Part shown: in pieces, positions 54,986 to 63,678 of the stretch
How the letters are laid out: every line of letters begins with the position of its first letter
How positions within the stretch are numbered: the stretch's first letter is position 1
NCBI RefSeq assembly: GCF_023913775.1
Contig: NZ_JAMXAX010000001.1
Coordinates: 204,898 to 268,897 of the forward strand
Length of the DNA: 64,000 nt
Direction of reading: 5' to 3'
DNA from: Acidovorax facilis
Lineage (GTDB): Bacteria; Pseudomonadota; Gammaproteobacteria; Burkholderiales; Burkholderiaceae_C
Position numbers and translations under genes: made by a program
The notes under the pieces: model-generated
What the model was told of the DNA's origin: nothing
Databases searched by the model: none
The model's input: only the letters and a program-made list of their open reading frames with translations

Positions 54986-55192
54986 TTAATCTGCGTTGGT
55001 CTGGTAGACGTACGGCTTTTGCTCCACCTGGCCTTCGCGGTACTCGGTCCAGATGCTGCGGTCCACCTTCTTGTCCCACAGCAGGGCACGGCCTGCCAGC
55101 TGCTGGCTTTCCAGTTCGGGGCGGCTGGCCTTGAGCTGGTTGATGAACTGGGTGGCGTCTGATTGGTAATCGGGGCGGCGGAAAATAGACAT
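54986..55192 (-). CDS. DUF3460 family protein
   Basis: This 68-residue protein (MSIFRRPDYQSDATQFINQL, ending VYQTNAD) matches DUF3460, a short conserved betaproteobacterial family of unknown function. There is no signal peptide or membrane segment. Conserved features visible are the YxS(D/E)xTxFI block and the WDKKVDR segment. It leads the minus-strand run into scpA and is divergent from the BamE-like lipoprotein gene. The start at 55192 is the family start; an upstream in-frame Met lacks support. Confidence 0.87.
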   Translation of the reverse strand: MSIFRRPDYQSDATQFINQLKASRPELESQQLAGRALLWDKKVDRSIWTEYREGQVEQKPYVYQTNAD

Positions 55193-55269
55193 GGACTGTG
55201 AATCTCTTTCTTGGAACGCATCAGGCACAGTGACGCACCAAAGGTCCAAGATTTTACCGGGACGAATTT

Positions 55270-55782
55270 ATGCGCTTGATATATCGCGCCGCTGCCCTGG
55301 CAGCTGCCGCTTTTTCCCTGATCGCTCTTACCGCCTGCGACCCCCAGCGCATCAGCGAGCTGAAAGAGGGCGTATCGACCGAAGCCGACGTGCGCGACCG
55401 CTTTGGCGCCCCCGAGAACGTGTGGGAAGAACCGGGCGGTGCCCGCACCTTCGAATACAACCGCCAGCCCGCAGGCCAGGTCAACTACATGATCACCATC
55501 GGCCCCGATGGCCGCATGATCGCGCTGCGCCAGGTGCTCACGCCCGAGACCTTTGCGCGCGTCGTGCCTGGCATGCGCATGGATGAGGTGCGCCGCCTGC
55601 TGGGCAAACCCGCAAAGGCCACGCCCTACGAGCTGAAGAAAGAGACCTGGGTGGACTGGCGCTATCTGGAGGCGCCCAACCAGGCCAAGGTGTTCACGGT
55701 GGTCCATGGGGCTGACCTCGTGGTGCTGCGCACGCAGACGGGGGCCGACCTGGACGCGCCGGAGTTCAAGGGCGGCAAGTAA
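55270..55782 (+). CDS. BamE/SmpA-OmlA family outer-membrane lipoprotein
   Basis: This 170-residue lipoprotein has a signal peptide ending in the lipobox LTAC (Cys at residue 23). The SmpA/OmlA fold is visible as two units, ISELKEGVSTEADVRDRFG and VVPGMRMDEVRRLLGKPAKA, each of the form x-G-x-s-x-x-d-V-x-x-x-x-G. A WxDWRYLEA segment closes the fold. BamE-type proteins support outer-membrane protein assembly, but this chain is longer than canonical BamE (about 110-120) and may be a paralogue. It is divergent from DUF3460. Confidence 0.85.
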   Translation: MRLIYRAAALAAAAFSLIALTACDPQRISELKEGVSTEADVRDRFGAPENVWEEPGGARTFEYNRQPAGQVNYMITIGPDGRMIALRQVLTPETFARVVPGMRMDEVRRLLGKPAKATPYELKKETWVDWRYLEAPNQAKVFTVVHGADLVVLRTQTGADLDAPEFKGGK

Positions 55783-55808
55783 ACGGTTGCTCCGCGCCCT
55801 GCCGACAA

Positions 55809-57476
55809 CTACACATCCACGCTGGCGCCGCCCTGGGCGGCCAGCCGGTCGGCAAAGCCCGATCGCTCGATCAGCGAGCGTGGCTGCTCGTGCAGGTTCA
55901 CCACCGACATGCGCCCACCGCGCGCTGCCACGGCTTTGAGGATCTGCTCCAGCGCATCCAGCCCGGTCGTGTCCAGCGCCACCAGCTCGCAGGCGTCCAG
56001 CACCACATCCATGCCGGGCGGGCCGGTTTCCACCGCCTGCACGATGGGGTCGATCTTGGCGGCTGCGCCAAAAAACAGCGCGCCGTGCAGGCGCCAGCGG
56101 GCCACAGTGCGCTGGCCCGGCGGTGTTGGAGTGGGTTCGGGCTCGCGCACCGCGCGAAACAACCCGCTCATGCGCCGCACAAACAGCGCGCAGGCCATGA
56201 ACAGGCCCACCTCCACCGCCACCGTGAGGTCGAACACCACCGTGAGGAAAAACGTGCCCAGCATCAGCAGCCGATAGTGGTTGCTGAAATGCTTGAGCCG
56301 CACAAACTCGTGCCACTCGCCCATGTTCCAGGCCACAAACAGCAAGATGCCCGCCAGCACCGCCAGCGGAATGTGCAGCGCCAGCGGCGCAGCCACCAGC
56401 ACGATCGCCAGCAGCGTGAGTGCATGCACCATGCCCGCTACCGGCGACGTGGCGCCCGCGCGGATATTGGTCACCGTGCGCGCAATGGTGCCGGTGGCCG
56501 GCATGCCGCCAAAAAACGGCACGATCATGTTGGCCGCGCCCTGGGCCATCAGCTCTTGGTTGGGGTCGTGTTTTTTGTGGTGCGGGTCGGTGGCCAGCTG
56601 GTCGGCCACGCGGGCGCACAGCAGCGACTCGATGGCACCCAGCAACGCGATGGTGAGTGTGGGGGTGACCAGCAGCCGCACCGTCTCCCACGAAAAATCG
56701 GGCAGCGCAAACACCGGCAGCGCCTGCGGAATGCCTCCAAAGCGCGAGCCGATGGTCTCCACCGGAAACCTGAGCCCCCAGGCCAGCAGGCTCAGCGCCA
56801 CCAGCGCCACCACGGGTGCGGGCACCCGGGCAAACCGGCGCACCGTGTGCCCCTCCATGAGCCGGATCACCGGCGAGCCCTTGAGGAACAGCCGTGGCCA
56901 GAGGAACAGTAGCGCCACACACGCCAGCCCCAGCCCGAACGCATAGGGGTTGAAGGTGCCGATGTGCTGCGCCAGCGTGCTCACCTGCGAGAAGAAGTTG
57001 CCCGGCATGCGGTCAATCGACAAGCCCAGCCAGTCTTTCACCTGTGACAGCGCAATCAGCACCGCAATGCCGTTGGTAAAGCCGATCACGATGCTGACCG
57101 GCACAAACCGCACCAGCGTGCCCAGGCGAAACAACCCCAGCAGCACCAGAATCACGCCCGCGCAGGCGGTAGAGATCAGCAGATTGGCCACGCCATAGCG
57201 CTCCACAATGCCGTAGACGATCACGATGAACGCGCCCGCCGGCCCACCAATCTGCGTGTTGGCGCCCCCAAGGGCAGAGATGAGGAAGCCCGCAATGATG
57301 GCCGTCCACAGCCCCGCCTCGGGCTTGAGGCCACTGGCAATCGCAAACGCCATGGCCAGCGGCAGCGCCACAATGCCCACCGTGACCCCCGCACCCACGT
57401 CGGCCAGCCAGCGGCTCTTGGTGTAGCCGCGCAGGGCGTCGATCAGGCGGGGGCGAAAGGCGGGCGAAAACGGCAT
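55809..57476 (-). CDS. SulP-family anion transporter with STAS domain
   Basis: This 555-residue inner-membrane protein has the SulP core (about 1-420) with WLADVGAGVTVGIVALPLAM, the GGANTQIGGPAGAFIVIVYG motif and GFTNGIAVLIALSQVKDWLG. The C-terminal STAS domain (about 440-550) has VVLDACELVALDTTGLDALE. Substrates of relatives are sulfate, bicarbonate or dicarboxylates. The carbonic anhydrase 8 kb away is not close enough to argue for bicarbonate. The start at 57476 (MPFSPAFRPR) fits the family better than the upstream in-frame Met. Confidence 0.9.
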   Translation of the reverse strand: MPFSPAFRPRLIDALRGYTKSRWLADVGAGVTVGIVALPLAMAFAIASGLKPEAGLWTAIIAGFLISALGGANTQIGGPAGAFIVIVYGIVERYGVANLLISTACAGVILVLLGLFRLGTLVRFVPVSIVIGFTNGIAVLIALSQVKDWLGLSIDRMPGNFFSQVSTLAQHIGTFNPYAFGLGLACVALLFLWPRLFLKGSPVIRLMEGHTVRRFARVPAPVVALVALSLLAWGLRFPVETIGSRFGGIPQALPVFALPDFSWETVRLLVTPTLTIALLGAIESLLCARVADQLATDPHHKKHDPNQELMAQGAANMIVPFFGGMPATGTIARTVTNIRAGATSPVAGMVHALTLLAIVLVAAPLALHIPLAVLAGILLFVAWNMGEWHEFVRLKHFSNHYRLLMLGTFFLTVVFDLTVAVEVGLFMACALFVRRMSGLFRAVREPEPTPTPPGQRTVARWRLHGALFFGAAAKIDPIVQAVETGPPGMDVVLDACELVALDTTGLDALEQILKAVAARGGRMSVVNLHEQPRSLIERSGFADRLAAQGGASVDV

Positions 57477-57787
57477 GGAGGCAACCAGTGTAGTGAGCGC
57501 TTCTTGAAGTGCAACCGATGGCGGTCCCAACCACCCGATGGCGTCACACCGGCGCTGCAATAGCGCCACAACAGGGCCACAAACAGAGTCTCCGCAACTT
57601 CGATAGCTTCAGCTCCATGTCGGTGTTGTATCGAATTTGCTCCTAATTTGATAGCTATTGACGCTTGCTGTATAAGCGATGGATGACAAAAATGCCTGAA
57701 ATCTGCCAAGACTGGCAAGGGAAAGCAGCCCCTGCGCACTGGCGCGTTGCTTGCTAGTTGTGGTGCACTGCATCCCCACCTGCTCCC
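57477..57787. other. Intergenic region between SulP and YitT genes
   Basis: This 311-bp divergent gap contains one short palindromic repeat and AT-rich stretches near 57600-57700 that may hold promoters. I see no gene in it. Confidence 0.6.
57649..57692. repeat. Short palindromic dispersed repeat, copy 9 (degenerate)
   Basis: ATAGCTATTGACGCTTGCTG then TATAAGCGATGGATGAC keeps the AGCT, GCGCTT-like and AAGCG blocks with changes in the arms. Confidence 0.65.
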
Positions 57788-58438
57788 ATGCCCGACACCG
57801 TTCACCCTCCTGCCATGCCGACGCCCGAAATGTCCCCCCCGCCATCGCTGCGCCACGGCCTGTTCGAAGACGCGCAGGCCCTGTTCGCGGGCACCTTGTT
57901 TGTGGCCATGGCGCTCATGCTTTTCAACCAGGCGGGCCTGCTGGTGGGCGGCACCGCGGGCGTGGCGTTTTTGCTGCACTACGTCACGGGCATTTCGTTC
58001 GGCAAGCTGTTTTTTGTGGTCAACCTGCCGTTCTACTGGTTTGCCTGGACGCGCATGGGCCACGAGTTCACCATCAAGACCTTTGTCTGCGTGGGCCTGC
58101 TGTCGCTGCTGACCGAGCTGTTTCCGCACGTGATGCATGTGGACTACCTGAACCCGCTGTTCGCCTCGCTGCTGGGCGGGCTGCTGCTGGGCACGGGCTG
58201 TTTGTTTCTGGCGCGCCACCGCTCCAGCCTGGGCGGTGCCACGGTGGTGTCGCTGTATCTGCAAAGCCGCTATGGCATGCGGGCGGGCAAGGTGCAGATG
58301 ATGATCGACGGCTCCGTGGTACTGCTGGCGCTGTTCGTGGTGCCGGTCGAGCGTGTGGCGTATTCGGTGCTGGCCGTGCTGGTGATGAGCGGGTTCTTGT
58401 GGATCAGCCACCGGCCAGGGCGCTACGTGGGGCATTGA
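57788..58438 (+). CDS. YitT family membrane protein
   Basis: This 216-residue protein has five or six membrane segments and the YitT/DUF161 pattern: LFAGTLFVAMALMLFNQAGL, GGTAGVAFLLHYVTGISFGK, FVVNLPFYWFAW and LLGGLLLGTGCLFLARHRSS, LGGATVVSLYLQ. The family is of unknown function, possibly transport. Starts at 57788, 57815 or 57830 are all possible; the first has no clear ribosome-binding site. The C-terminal DUF2179 domain of some relatives is absent. Confidence 0.85.
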   Translation: MPDTVHPPAMPTPEMSPPPSLRHGLFEDAQALFAGTLFVAMALMLFNQAGLLVGGTAGVAFLLHYVTGISFGKLFFVVNLPFYWFAWTRMGHEFTIKTFVCVGLLSLLTELFPHVMHVDYLNPLFASLLGGLLLGTGCLFLARHRSSLGGATVVSLYLQSRYGMRAGKVQMMIDGSVVLLALFVVPVERVAYSVLAVLVMSGFLWISHRPGRYVGH

Positions 58439-58963
58439 GGGACGGGGCCGCCAGCGCGACGGCCGCCTGTCTCCGATCGTGACCAAGTCCTTAGAGCCTG
58501 TTCAAAGTCTTTTTGGAGATCGCATTGGAGTGCAATCGGGAGGAGTGGATGCTTCGGGTGCGCCGCATGGGCTCGTGCCCATGCAAGCAGCCGAGGCTTC
58601 CAATCGCCCGATTGAACTCCAACCCTTCGGGCAAGTGCCTTGCCGGGCGGTCTGCGGCGTTGCGGCGCTTGTGGATAGCCAAGCTATCCACTGCGCACCG
58701 CGCCTTGCATCCCATCCCGGCAAGGCACTTGTGCGACTCCAAAAAGACTTTGAACAGGCTCTTAGGGGCCTGAGCTCCCGCCGAACGCCCCTGCGCGACT
58801 CCATTCCACCCGTCAACCCTGCTTCAGTGGGGGTGTGTTTGCATGCCCACCCACCATAGAGTTTGTGGCACCCCGCCTGCGCCCGCACGAGGGGCGCCGG
58901 GCTCGCCCGCGCCTCCTGAATAGGTGAAGTGCCCACCCCGTTCACTTGCCCGGAGAACCCTTG
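58439..58963. other. Intergenic region before FG-GAP lipoprotein gene
   Basis: This 525-bp gap holds the second copy of the 276-bp element (58491-58764) and a further 200 bp without a gene. CCGGAGAAC lies just before the lipoprotein start. Confidence 0.6.
58491..58764. mobile_element. 276-bp structured dispersed element, copy B
   Basis: It is in inverted orientation relative to 46442-46717. Ends are TTAGAGCCTGTTCAAAGTCT and AGACTTTGAACAGGCTCTTA. The 16-bp arms CAAGTGCCTTGCCGGG (58632-58647) and complement (58716-58731) enclose a hairpin GTGGATAGC-CAA-GCTATCCAC (58671-58691). Compared with copy A the hairpin shows a paired T-A to G-C change. Confidence 0.75.
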
Positions 58964-61288
58964 ATGTACCGAACTTTTTCCGCCAGCGCTGAAGCACTGT
59001 GGGCGAGGCTTGGTGGGGCGGCAAGGCTGCTTCTTTTGATTGCGAGCGGAGTCTTGATGGCCTGCGGCGGTGGCGAAGACCCTGCTGCGCCCCCGCCGCC
59101 CCCGCCCGTGGCGCAACATGCTGTGGGCGGCACTGTGACGGGGCTGGTGGGCACGCTCGTCCTGGCCAATGGCACGGAGGCGGAGCTGACCATCACGGCG
59201 AACGGCAGCTATGCCACCAACGTTTTGCAGGGCCAGGCCTACAACATTGTTGTGCGTACCCAGCCCGCCGGGCAGACCTGTGTTGTGGAAAACGGTTCGG
59301 GTGTGGTGGCAGGCCCGGTTACCAACATCTTGGTGACATGCACCACCAATACCTACACCGTCGGTGGATCGATCACGGGCCTGCTGGGCGTGGTGACGTT
59401 GCGGCTCAACGGCGCTGCGGATCTGTTGGTGGCCACCAATGGCGTTTTCGGGTTTGCCTCACCGCTGACCCATGGCAGCTCTTACGCCGTGACGGTGCAT
59501 GTACAGCCTGCGAATCAGGTTTGCACGGTGGAGGCTGGCACCGGGGTTGTCGTGGCGCCCGTGACCCAAGTGAGAGTGCGTTGCAGCACCGTCTCATCGC
59601 CTCCGCCTCCTGCTCCCCCCCCTCCACCGGCTCCACCCACGCCGGGTGGCCTGGGCATTGCCTATGGGACGAAGGCACTGGTCTTTTCGTGGACCTCGAC
59701 GCCCGGCGCAACCCGCTACACGGTGTACGAAGACCCGGACGGCGCGGGCCCGCTGGTACCCGCGCAAATCGGGTCGACCGCGGCCACCGGGCTGACCTAC
59801 GCAGTTCCGGTGCTGCTGCACCTTCGGGTGAATGCGACGTACACCGTGCAAGCCTGCAACGCGGGCGGGTGCAGTGCCCCATCGGCCTCCATGGCGGCAG
59901 ACATGGTGCGTGCCATTGGCTACTTCAAGGGATCGACTACCACCGCCGAAGGCCGGTTTGGCAACCGCGTGGCCTTGTCCAGCAACGGCTCCACCCTGGC
60001 CGTGGGGGCGTATGGAGAGGGTGGCAACACCGGGGCGGTATACGTATTCACGAAGAGCGGCGCCACGTGGTCGCAGCAGGCGCGCATTGCGGCCCCCAAC
60101 GGCGAGGCCAACGATTATTTTGGCAATGCCGTGGCGCTGTCGGCCGACGGCAACACGCTGGCCATTGGCGCGGATGGCGAGAGCGGCGACCAGAAGGGCA
60201 CGTTTGCGACCATGCCCGCCACCAACAACCTGGCCAGCAACTCAGGCGCCGTCTATGTCTATTCCCGCACGGGCGCCGTCTGGTCGCAGCAGGCATTCAT
60301 CAAGGCGAACAACGCGGATGCCGACGATCTTTTCGGTTCATTCGTAGCCCTCTCGAACGACGGCAACACCCTGGCGGTGGGGGCCTATAACGAGGATGGT
60401 GACCTGACTGGAACACACGGCAATGGAGCTTATGCTGCGTCCGGGGCTGCCTATGTCTTTGCCCGCACGGGCACCAGCTGGGCGCAGCAAAGTTACCTCA
60501 AGGCCTCCAACGCAGGCGCGGGAGATTTCTTCGGCATCTACCTCAGCCTGTCTGGCGCAGGCGACACCCTGGCGGTGGGCGCGTTCTTTGAGCGCAGCGC
60601 CCTGGCGAGTGATCCTGCGGACGACACCTTGACCAATGCCGGTGCGGCTTACGTGTTCCAGCGCAATGCGGGGGCATGGTCGCAGCAGGCCTATCTGAAG
60701 GCCCCCAGTCCCCAAGCGCAGGACCGCTTCGGTGTGTCGGTCATCCTGTCAGGCGACGGCAACACGCTGGCGGTTGGCATGGATGGAGACAGCAGCAACT
60801 ACACAGGCAGCTTCGTCGTGCCTCCACCCAGCAACACCCTGGCACTCAACTCTGGCGCGGTGTTTGTGTTCATTCGCGCAGGTGGCGTCTGGCAGTCACA
60901 GGCGTACTTGAAAGCCTCCAACACCCGCACCCCCCACCGGTTTGGCAACAACTTGGCCATGTCCAGCGACGGCAACACGCTGGTGGTGCCGTCGTACCGC
61001 GACGACAGCAATGCGCGCGGATTCAATGGCGACCAGGCCAACACCGCCGCTGCGGATGCGGGCGCTGTGCTGGTGTTCCGCCGCAGCGCAGGCACCTGGG
61101 CGCAACAGGCCTACCTGAAGGCACCCAATTCGGGCGCTGGGGACCGGTTTGGTGGACGTGTGGCGATATCGGGTGACGGCACTACGCTGGCCGTGGGTGC
61201 ATCCACCGAAGACAGTGGATCGACTGGCGTTGGCGGCAATCAGTCGGACGAAAGCAGCACCAACGCGGGCGCGGTGTACCTGTACTGA
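58964..61288 (+). CDS. Lipoprotein with two beta-sandwich modules and a seven-bladed FG-GAP propeller
   Basis: This 774-residue surface lipoprotein has a signal peptide ending in LMAC (lipobox), a Pro-rich linker, two tandem modules of about 80 residues each (VGGTVTGLVGTLVL and VGGSITGLLGVVTL) that each hold a Cys pair, a second Pro linker, a fibronectin III-like segment (about residues 230-310), then seven FG-GAP units beginning RFGNRVALSSNGSTLAVGA, YFGNAVALSADGNTLAIGA and so on to RFGGRVAISGDGTTLAVGA. Seven units make a full integrin-alpha-like beta-propeller. An adhesive or ligand-binding role is inferred. A stem at 61299-61326 follows the stop. Confidence 0.82.
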   Translation: MYRTFSASAEALWARLGGAARLLLLIASGVLMACGGGEDPAAPPPPPPVAQHAVGGTVTGLVGTLVLANGTEAELTITANGSYATNVLQGQAYNIVVRTQPAGQTCVVENGSGVVAGPVTNILVTCTTNTYTVGGSITGLLGVVTLRLNGAADLLVATNGVFGFASPLTHGSSYAVTVHVQPANQVCTVEAGTGVVVAPVTQVRVRCSTVSSPPPPAPPPPPAPPTPGGLGIAYGTKALVFSWTSTPGATRYTVYEDPDGAGPLVPAQIGSTAATGLTYAVPVLLHLRVNATYTVQACNAGGCSAPSASMAADMVRAIGYFKGSTTTAEGRFGNRVALSSNGSTLAVGAYGEGGNTGAVYVFTKSGATWSQQARIAAPNGEANDYFGNAVALSADGNTLAIGADGESGDQKGTFATMPATNNLASNSGAVYVYSRTGAVWSQQAFIKANNADADDLFGSFVALSNDGNTLAVGAYNEDGDLTGTHGNGAYAASGAAYVFARTGTSWAQQSYLKASNAGAGDFFGIYLSLSGAGDTLAVGAFFERSALASDPADDTLTNAGAAYVFQRNAGAWSQQAYLKAPSPQAQDRFGVSVILSGDGNTLAVGMDGDSSNYTGSFVVPPPSNTLALNSGAVFVFIRAGGVWQSQAYLKASNTRTPHRFGNNLAMSSDGNTLVVPSYRDDSNARGFNGDQANTAAADAGAVLVFRRSAGTWAQQAYLKAPNSGAGDRFGGRVAISGDGTTLAVGASTEDSGSTGVGGNQSDESSTNAGAVYLY

Positions 61289-61298
61289 TAACTGGATG

Positions 61299-61326
61299 AA
61301 GGGGGGCAGTCAACATGCCGCCCCTT
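61299..61326 (+). terminator. Possible terminator after FG-GAP gene
   Basis: AAGGGGGGCA pairs with TGCCGCCCCTT around a 7-base loop, with one bulged G, 10 bp past the stop. There is only a short T/C-rich tail, so termination strength is uncertain. Confidence 0.5.
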
Positions 61327-61404
61327 CCTCTATCAGCGGATGGCGAGGGGCTCGGCACCCCTCGGCATCCTTGACGGTTGCTTTGTCTATGAGCGTTGCA
61401 GGCC

Positions 61405-63504
61405 TTACCGCACCCGCATGCCGGGCGTGGCGCCCGGCCAGGGGTTGAGCACGTAGATGCCGGGGTTGGCTTTCTCGTCGCCATGGCTGGCGGCCAGCAC
61501 CATGCCTTCGCTCACGCCAAATTTCATCTTGCGTGGGGCCAGGTTGGCCACCATCACGGTGTGCTTGCCCACCAGGTCTTCGGGCTTGTAGGCGCTGGCG
61601 ATGCCGCTGAACACGTTGCGCGTGCGGCCTTCGCCCACGTCCAGCGTCAGGCGCAGCAGCTTGGTCGATCCCTCCACCGGCTCACAGTTCACGATCAGCG
61701 CAATGCGCAGGTCGATCTTGGTGAAGTCGTCGATGGTGATGGTGGGGGCGAGTTCTTCGCCACCAGGATGGGAGTTGGCTGCTAAGGTTTCAGTAGCTGC
61801 TGGCGCTTTTTCTACTTGCGCTGGGGCCTCAAACAGTGCTTCAAGCTGTTCTGGGGTCACGCGCTGCATCAGGTGCTGGTAGGGCTGGATGGCTTGCACG
61901 TCCCCCGCCACGTTCCACTGCTGCATGTTCACGCCCACAAAGCCTTGCACCGCCTGGGCCAGGCCCGGCAGCACGGGGGCCAGGTAGCGGGTGAGTGTGG
62001 CGAAGGCGTTGACGAGCACCGAGCACACCTGGTGCAGGGCCTCGTTGTTGGCAGCGTCCTTGGCCAGATCCCAGGGCTTGTTCTGGTCCACATAGGCGTT
62101 GACCTTGTCGGCCAGCAGCATGATCTCGCGCGTGGCCTTGCTGTATTCCCGCGTTTCGTACATCTGCGCGATGGCGTCGCCCGCGCCGCGCACCTCGGCC
62201 AGCAGGGCCGCGCCCGTGGTGCCAAATTGGTCGGTCAGCTTGCCATCAAAGCGCTTGGTCAAGAAGCCCGCCGCGCGGCTGGCAATGTTCACGTACTTGC
62301 CGATCAGATCGCTGTTCACGCGCAGCATGAAGTCTTCGGCATTGAAGTCGATGTCTTCATTGCGCGCCGACAGTTTGGCGGCCAGGTAGTAGCGCAGCCA
62401 TTCGGCGTTCATGTTCAGGCTCAGGTACTTGAGCGGGTCCAGGCCCGTGCCCCGGCTCTTGCTCATCTTCTCGCCGTTGTTCACGGTCAAGAAGCCGTGC
62501 ACAAACACGTTGTTGGGCGTGTTGCGGCCGCTGAAGTGCAGCATGGCGGGCCAGAACAGCGTGTGGAAGGTGACGATGTCCTTGCCGATGAAGTGGTACT
62601 GCTCCATCGCCGGGTCGGCCATGTAGGCGTCGTAGCTTTCGCCACGCTTTTCCAGCAGGTTCTTGAGTGAGGCGAGGTAGCCTACGGGCGCGTCCAGCCA
62701 CACGTAGAAGTATTTGCCGGGCGCGTCCGGGATCTCGATGCCGAAGTAGGGCGCGTCGCGGCTGATGTCCCAATCGCCCAGGCCTTCGCTGGTGGTGCCG
62801 TCGGGGTTGGTGCGGACGGTGAACCACTCCTTGATCTTGTTGGCCACCTCGGGCTGCAGTTTGCCGTCCTGCGTCCAGTTTTCCAGGAACTCCACGCAGC
62901 GTGGGTCCGAGAGCTTGAAGAAGAAGTGCTCCGAATTCTTCAGCTCGGGCTTGGCACCCGACAGGGCCGAGAAGGGGTTGATGAGGTCGGTGGGGGCGTA
63001 CACCGTGCCGCATACCTCGCAGTTGTCGCCATACTGGTCCTTGGCGTGGCACTTGGGGCATTCGCCCTTGATGTAGCGGTCGGGCAGGAACATGTTCTTC
63101 TCGGGGTCGAAGAACTGCTCGATGGTGCGTACTTCGATCAGGCTGCCGTCGGCACGGTCGCGCAGGTCGCGGTAGATCTGGCGGGCCAGCTCGTGGTTTT
63201 CGGGCGCGTCGGTGCTGTGCCAGTTGTCAAAGCTGATGTGAAAGCCGTCCAGGTACTGCTTGCGACCCGCAGCGATGTCGGCCACGAACTGCTGGGGCGT
63301 TTTGCCCGCTTTTTCGGCGGCAATCATGATGGGCGCACCGTGGGTGTCGTCCGCACCCACAAAGTTGACAGCGTTGCCCTGCATCCTTTGGTACCGCACC
63401 CAGATGTCGGCCTGGATGTATTCCATGATGTGGCCGATGTGGAAGTTGCCGTTGGCATAAGGCAGGGCGGTGGTAACGAAGAGTTTGCGGGCGGAGGTCG
63501 TCAT
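61405..63504 (-). CDS. metG: Methionyl-tRNA synthetase MetG
   Basis: This 699-residue class I synthetase has HIGH ([16 protein letters not shown]), the zinc knuckle [28 protein letters not shown] and the anticodon helical domain ([15 protein letters not shown]). The C-terminal tRNA-binding OB domain (about 590-699, [20 protein letters not shown], ending PGMRVR) is present. A linker around residues 558-578 ([18 protein letters not shown]) includes sequence resembling the short palindromic repeat family; see findings. The start at 63504 is the family start. An unusual feature is only in that linker. Confidence 0.95.
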   Translation of the reverse strand: MTTSARKLFVTTALPYANGNFHIGHIMEYIQADIWVRYQRMQGNAVNFVGADDTHGAPIMIAAEKAGKTPQQFVADIAAGRKQYLDGFHISFDNWHSTDAPENHELARQIYRDLRDRADGSLIEVRTIEQFFDPEKNMFLPDRYIKGECPKCHAKDQYGDNCEVCGTVYAPTDLINPFSALSGAKPELKNSEHFFFKLSDPRCVEFLENWTQDGKLQPEVANKIKEWFTVRTNPDGTTSEGLGDWDISRDAPYFGIEIPDAPGKYFYVWLDAPVGYLASLKNLLEKRGESYDAYMADPAMEQYHFIGKDIVTFHTLFWPAMLHFSGRNTPNNVFVHGFLTVNNGEKMSKSRGTGLDPLKYLSLNMNAEWLRYYLAAKLSARNEDIDFNAEDFMLRVNSDLIGKYVNIASRAAGFLTKRFDGKLTDQFGTTGAALLAEVRGAGDAIAQMYETREYSKATREIMLLADKVNAYVDQNKPWDLAKDAANNEALHQVCSVLVNAFATLTRYLAPVLPGLAQAVQGFVGVNMQQWNVAGDVQAIQPYQHLMQRVTPEQLEALFEAPAQVEKAPAATETLAANSHPGGEELAPTITIDDFTKIDLRIALIVNCEPVEGSTKLLRLTLDVGEGRTRNVFSGIASAYKPEDLVGKHTVMVANLAPRKMKFGVSEGMVLAASHGDEKANPGIYVLNPWPGATPGMRVR
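61790..61835. repeat. Short palindromic dispersed repeat, copy 10, inside metG
   Basis: AGTAGCTGCTGGCGCTTTTT then CTACTTGCGCTGGGGCCTC lines up with the core of the copy at 17294-17350 (ATAGCTGCTTGCGCTTGAAG then GACAAGCGCTAGAGGCC). It lies in the linker between the anticodon domain and the tRNA-binding domain of MetG and keeps the frame open. Confidence 0.6.
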
Positions 63505-63678
63505 GAAAAGCGGCTTTCTCAGGCGGAACCCGCGATTTTAGGCGGTCGGCAGTATCCCTGGCTGTGGCGTGCGCTGTGCTGGCCTCTCCCGGTCGCGCAG
63601 GTGCCAATCAGGGCGTGCGTGCAGGCCGCCTATGGCACCACAATGCCCCGCATTCCAACAATCAACAGGAGACAACAC

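Noticed and set aside
54967..56922. 651-residue minus-strand frame over BamE-like and SulP genes
   Set aside because: It is out of frame with SulP and overlaps the plus-strand lipoprotein, whose lipobox and domain are clear.
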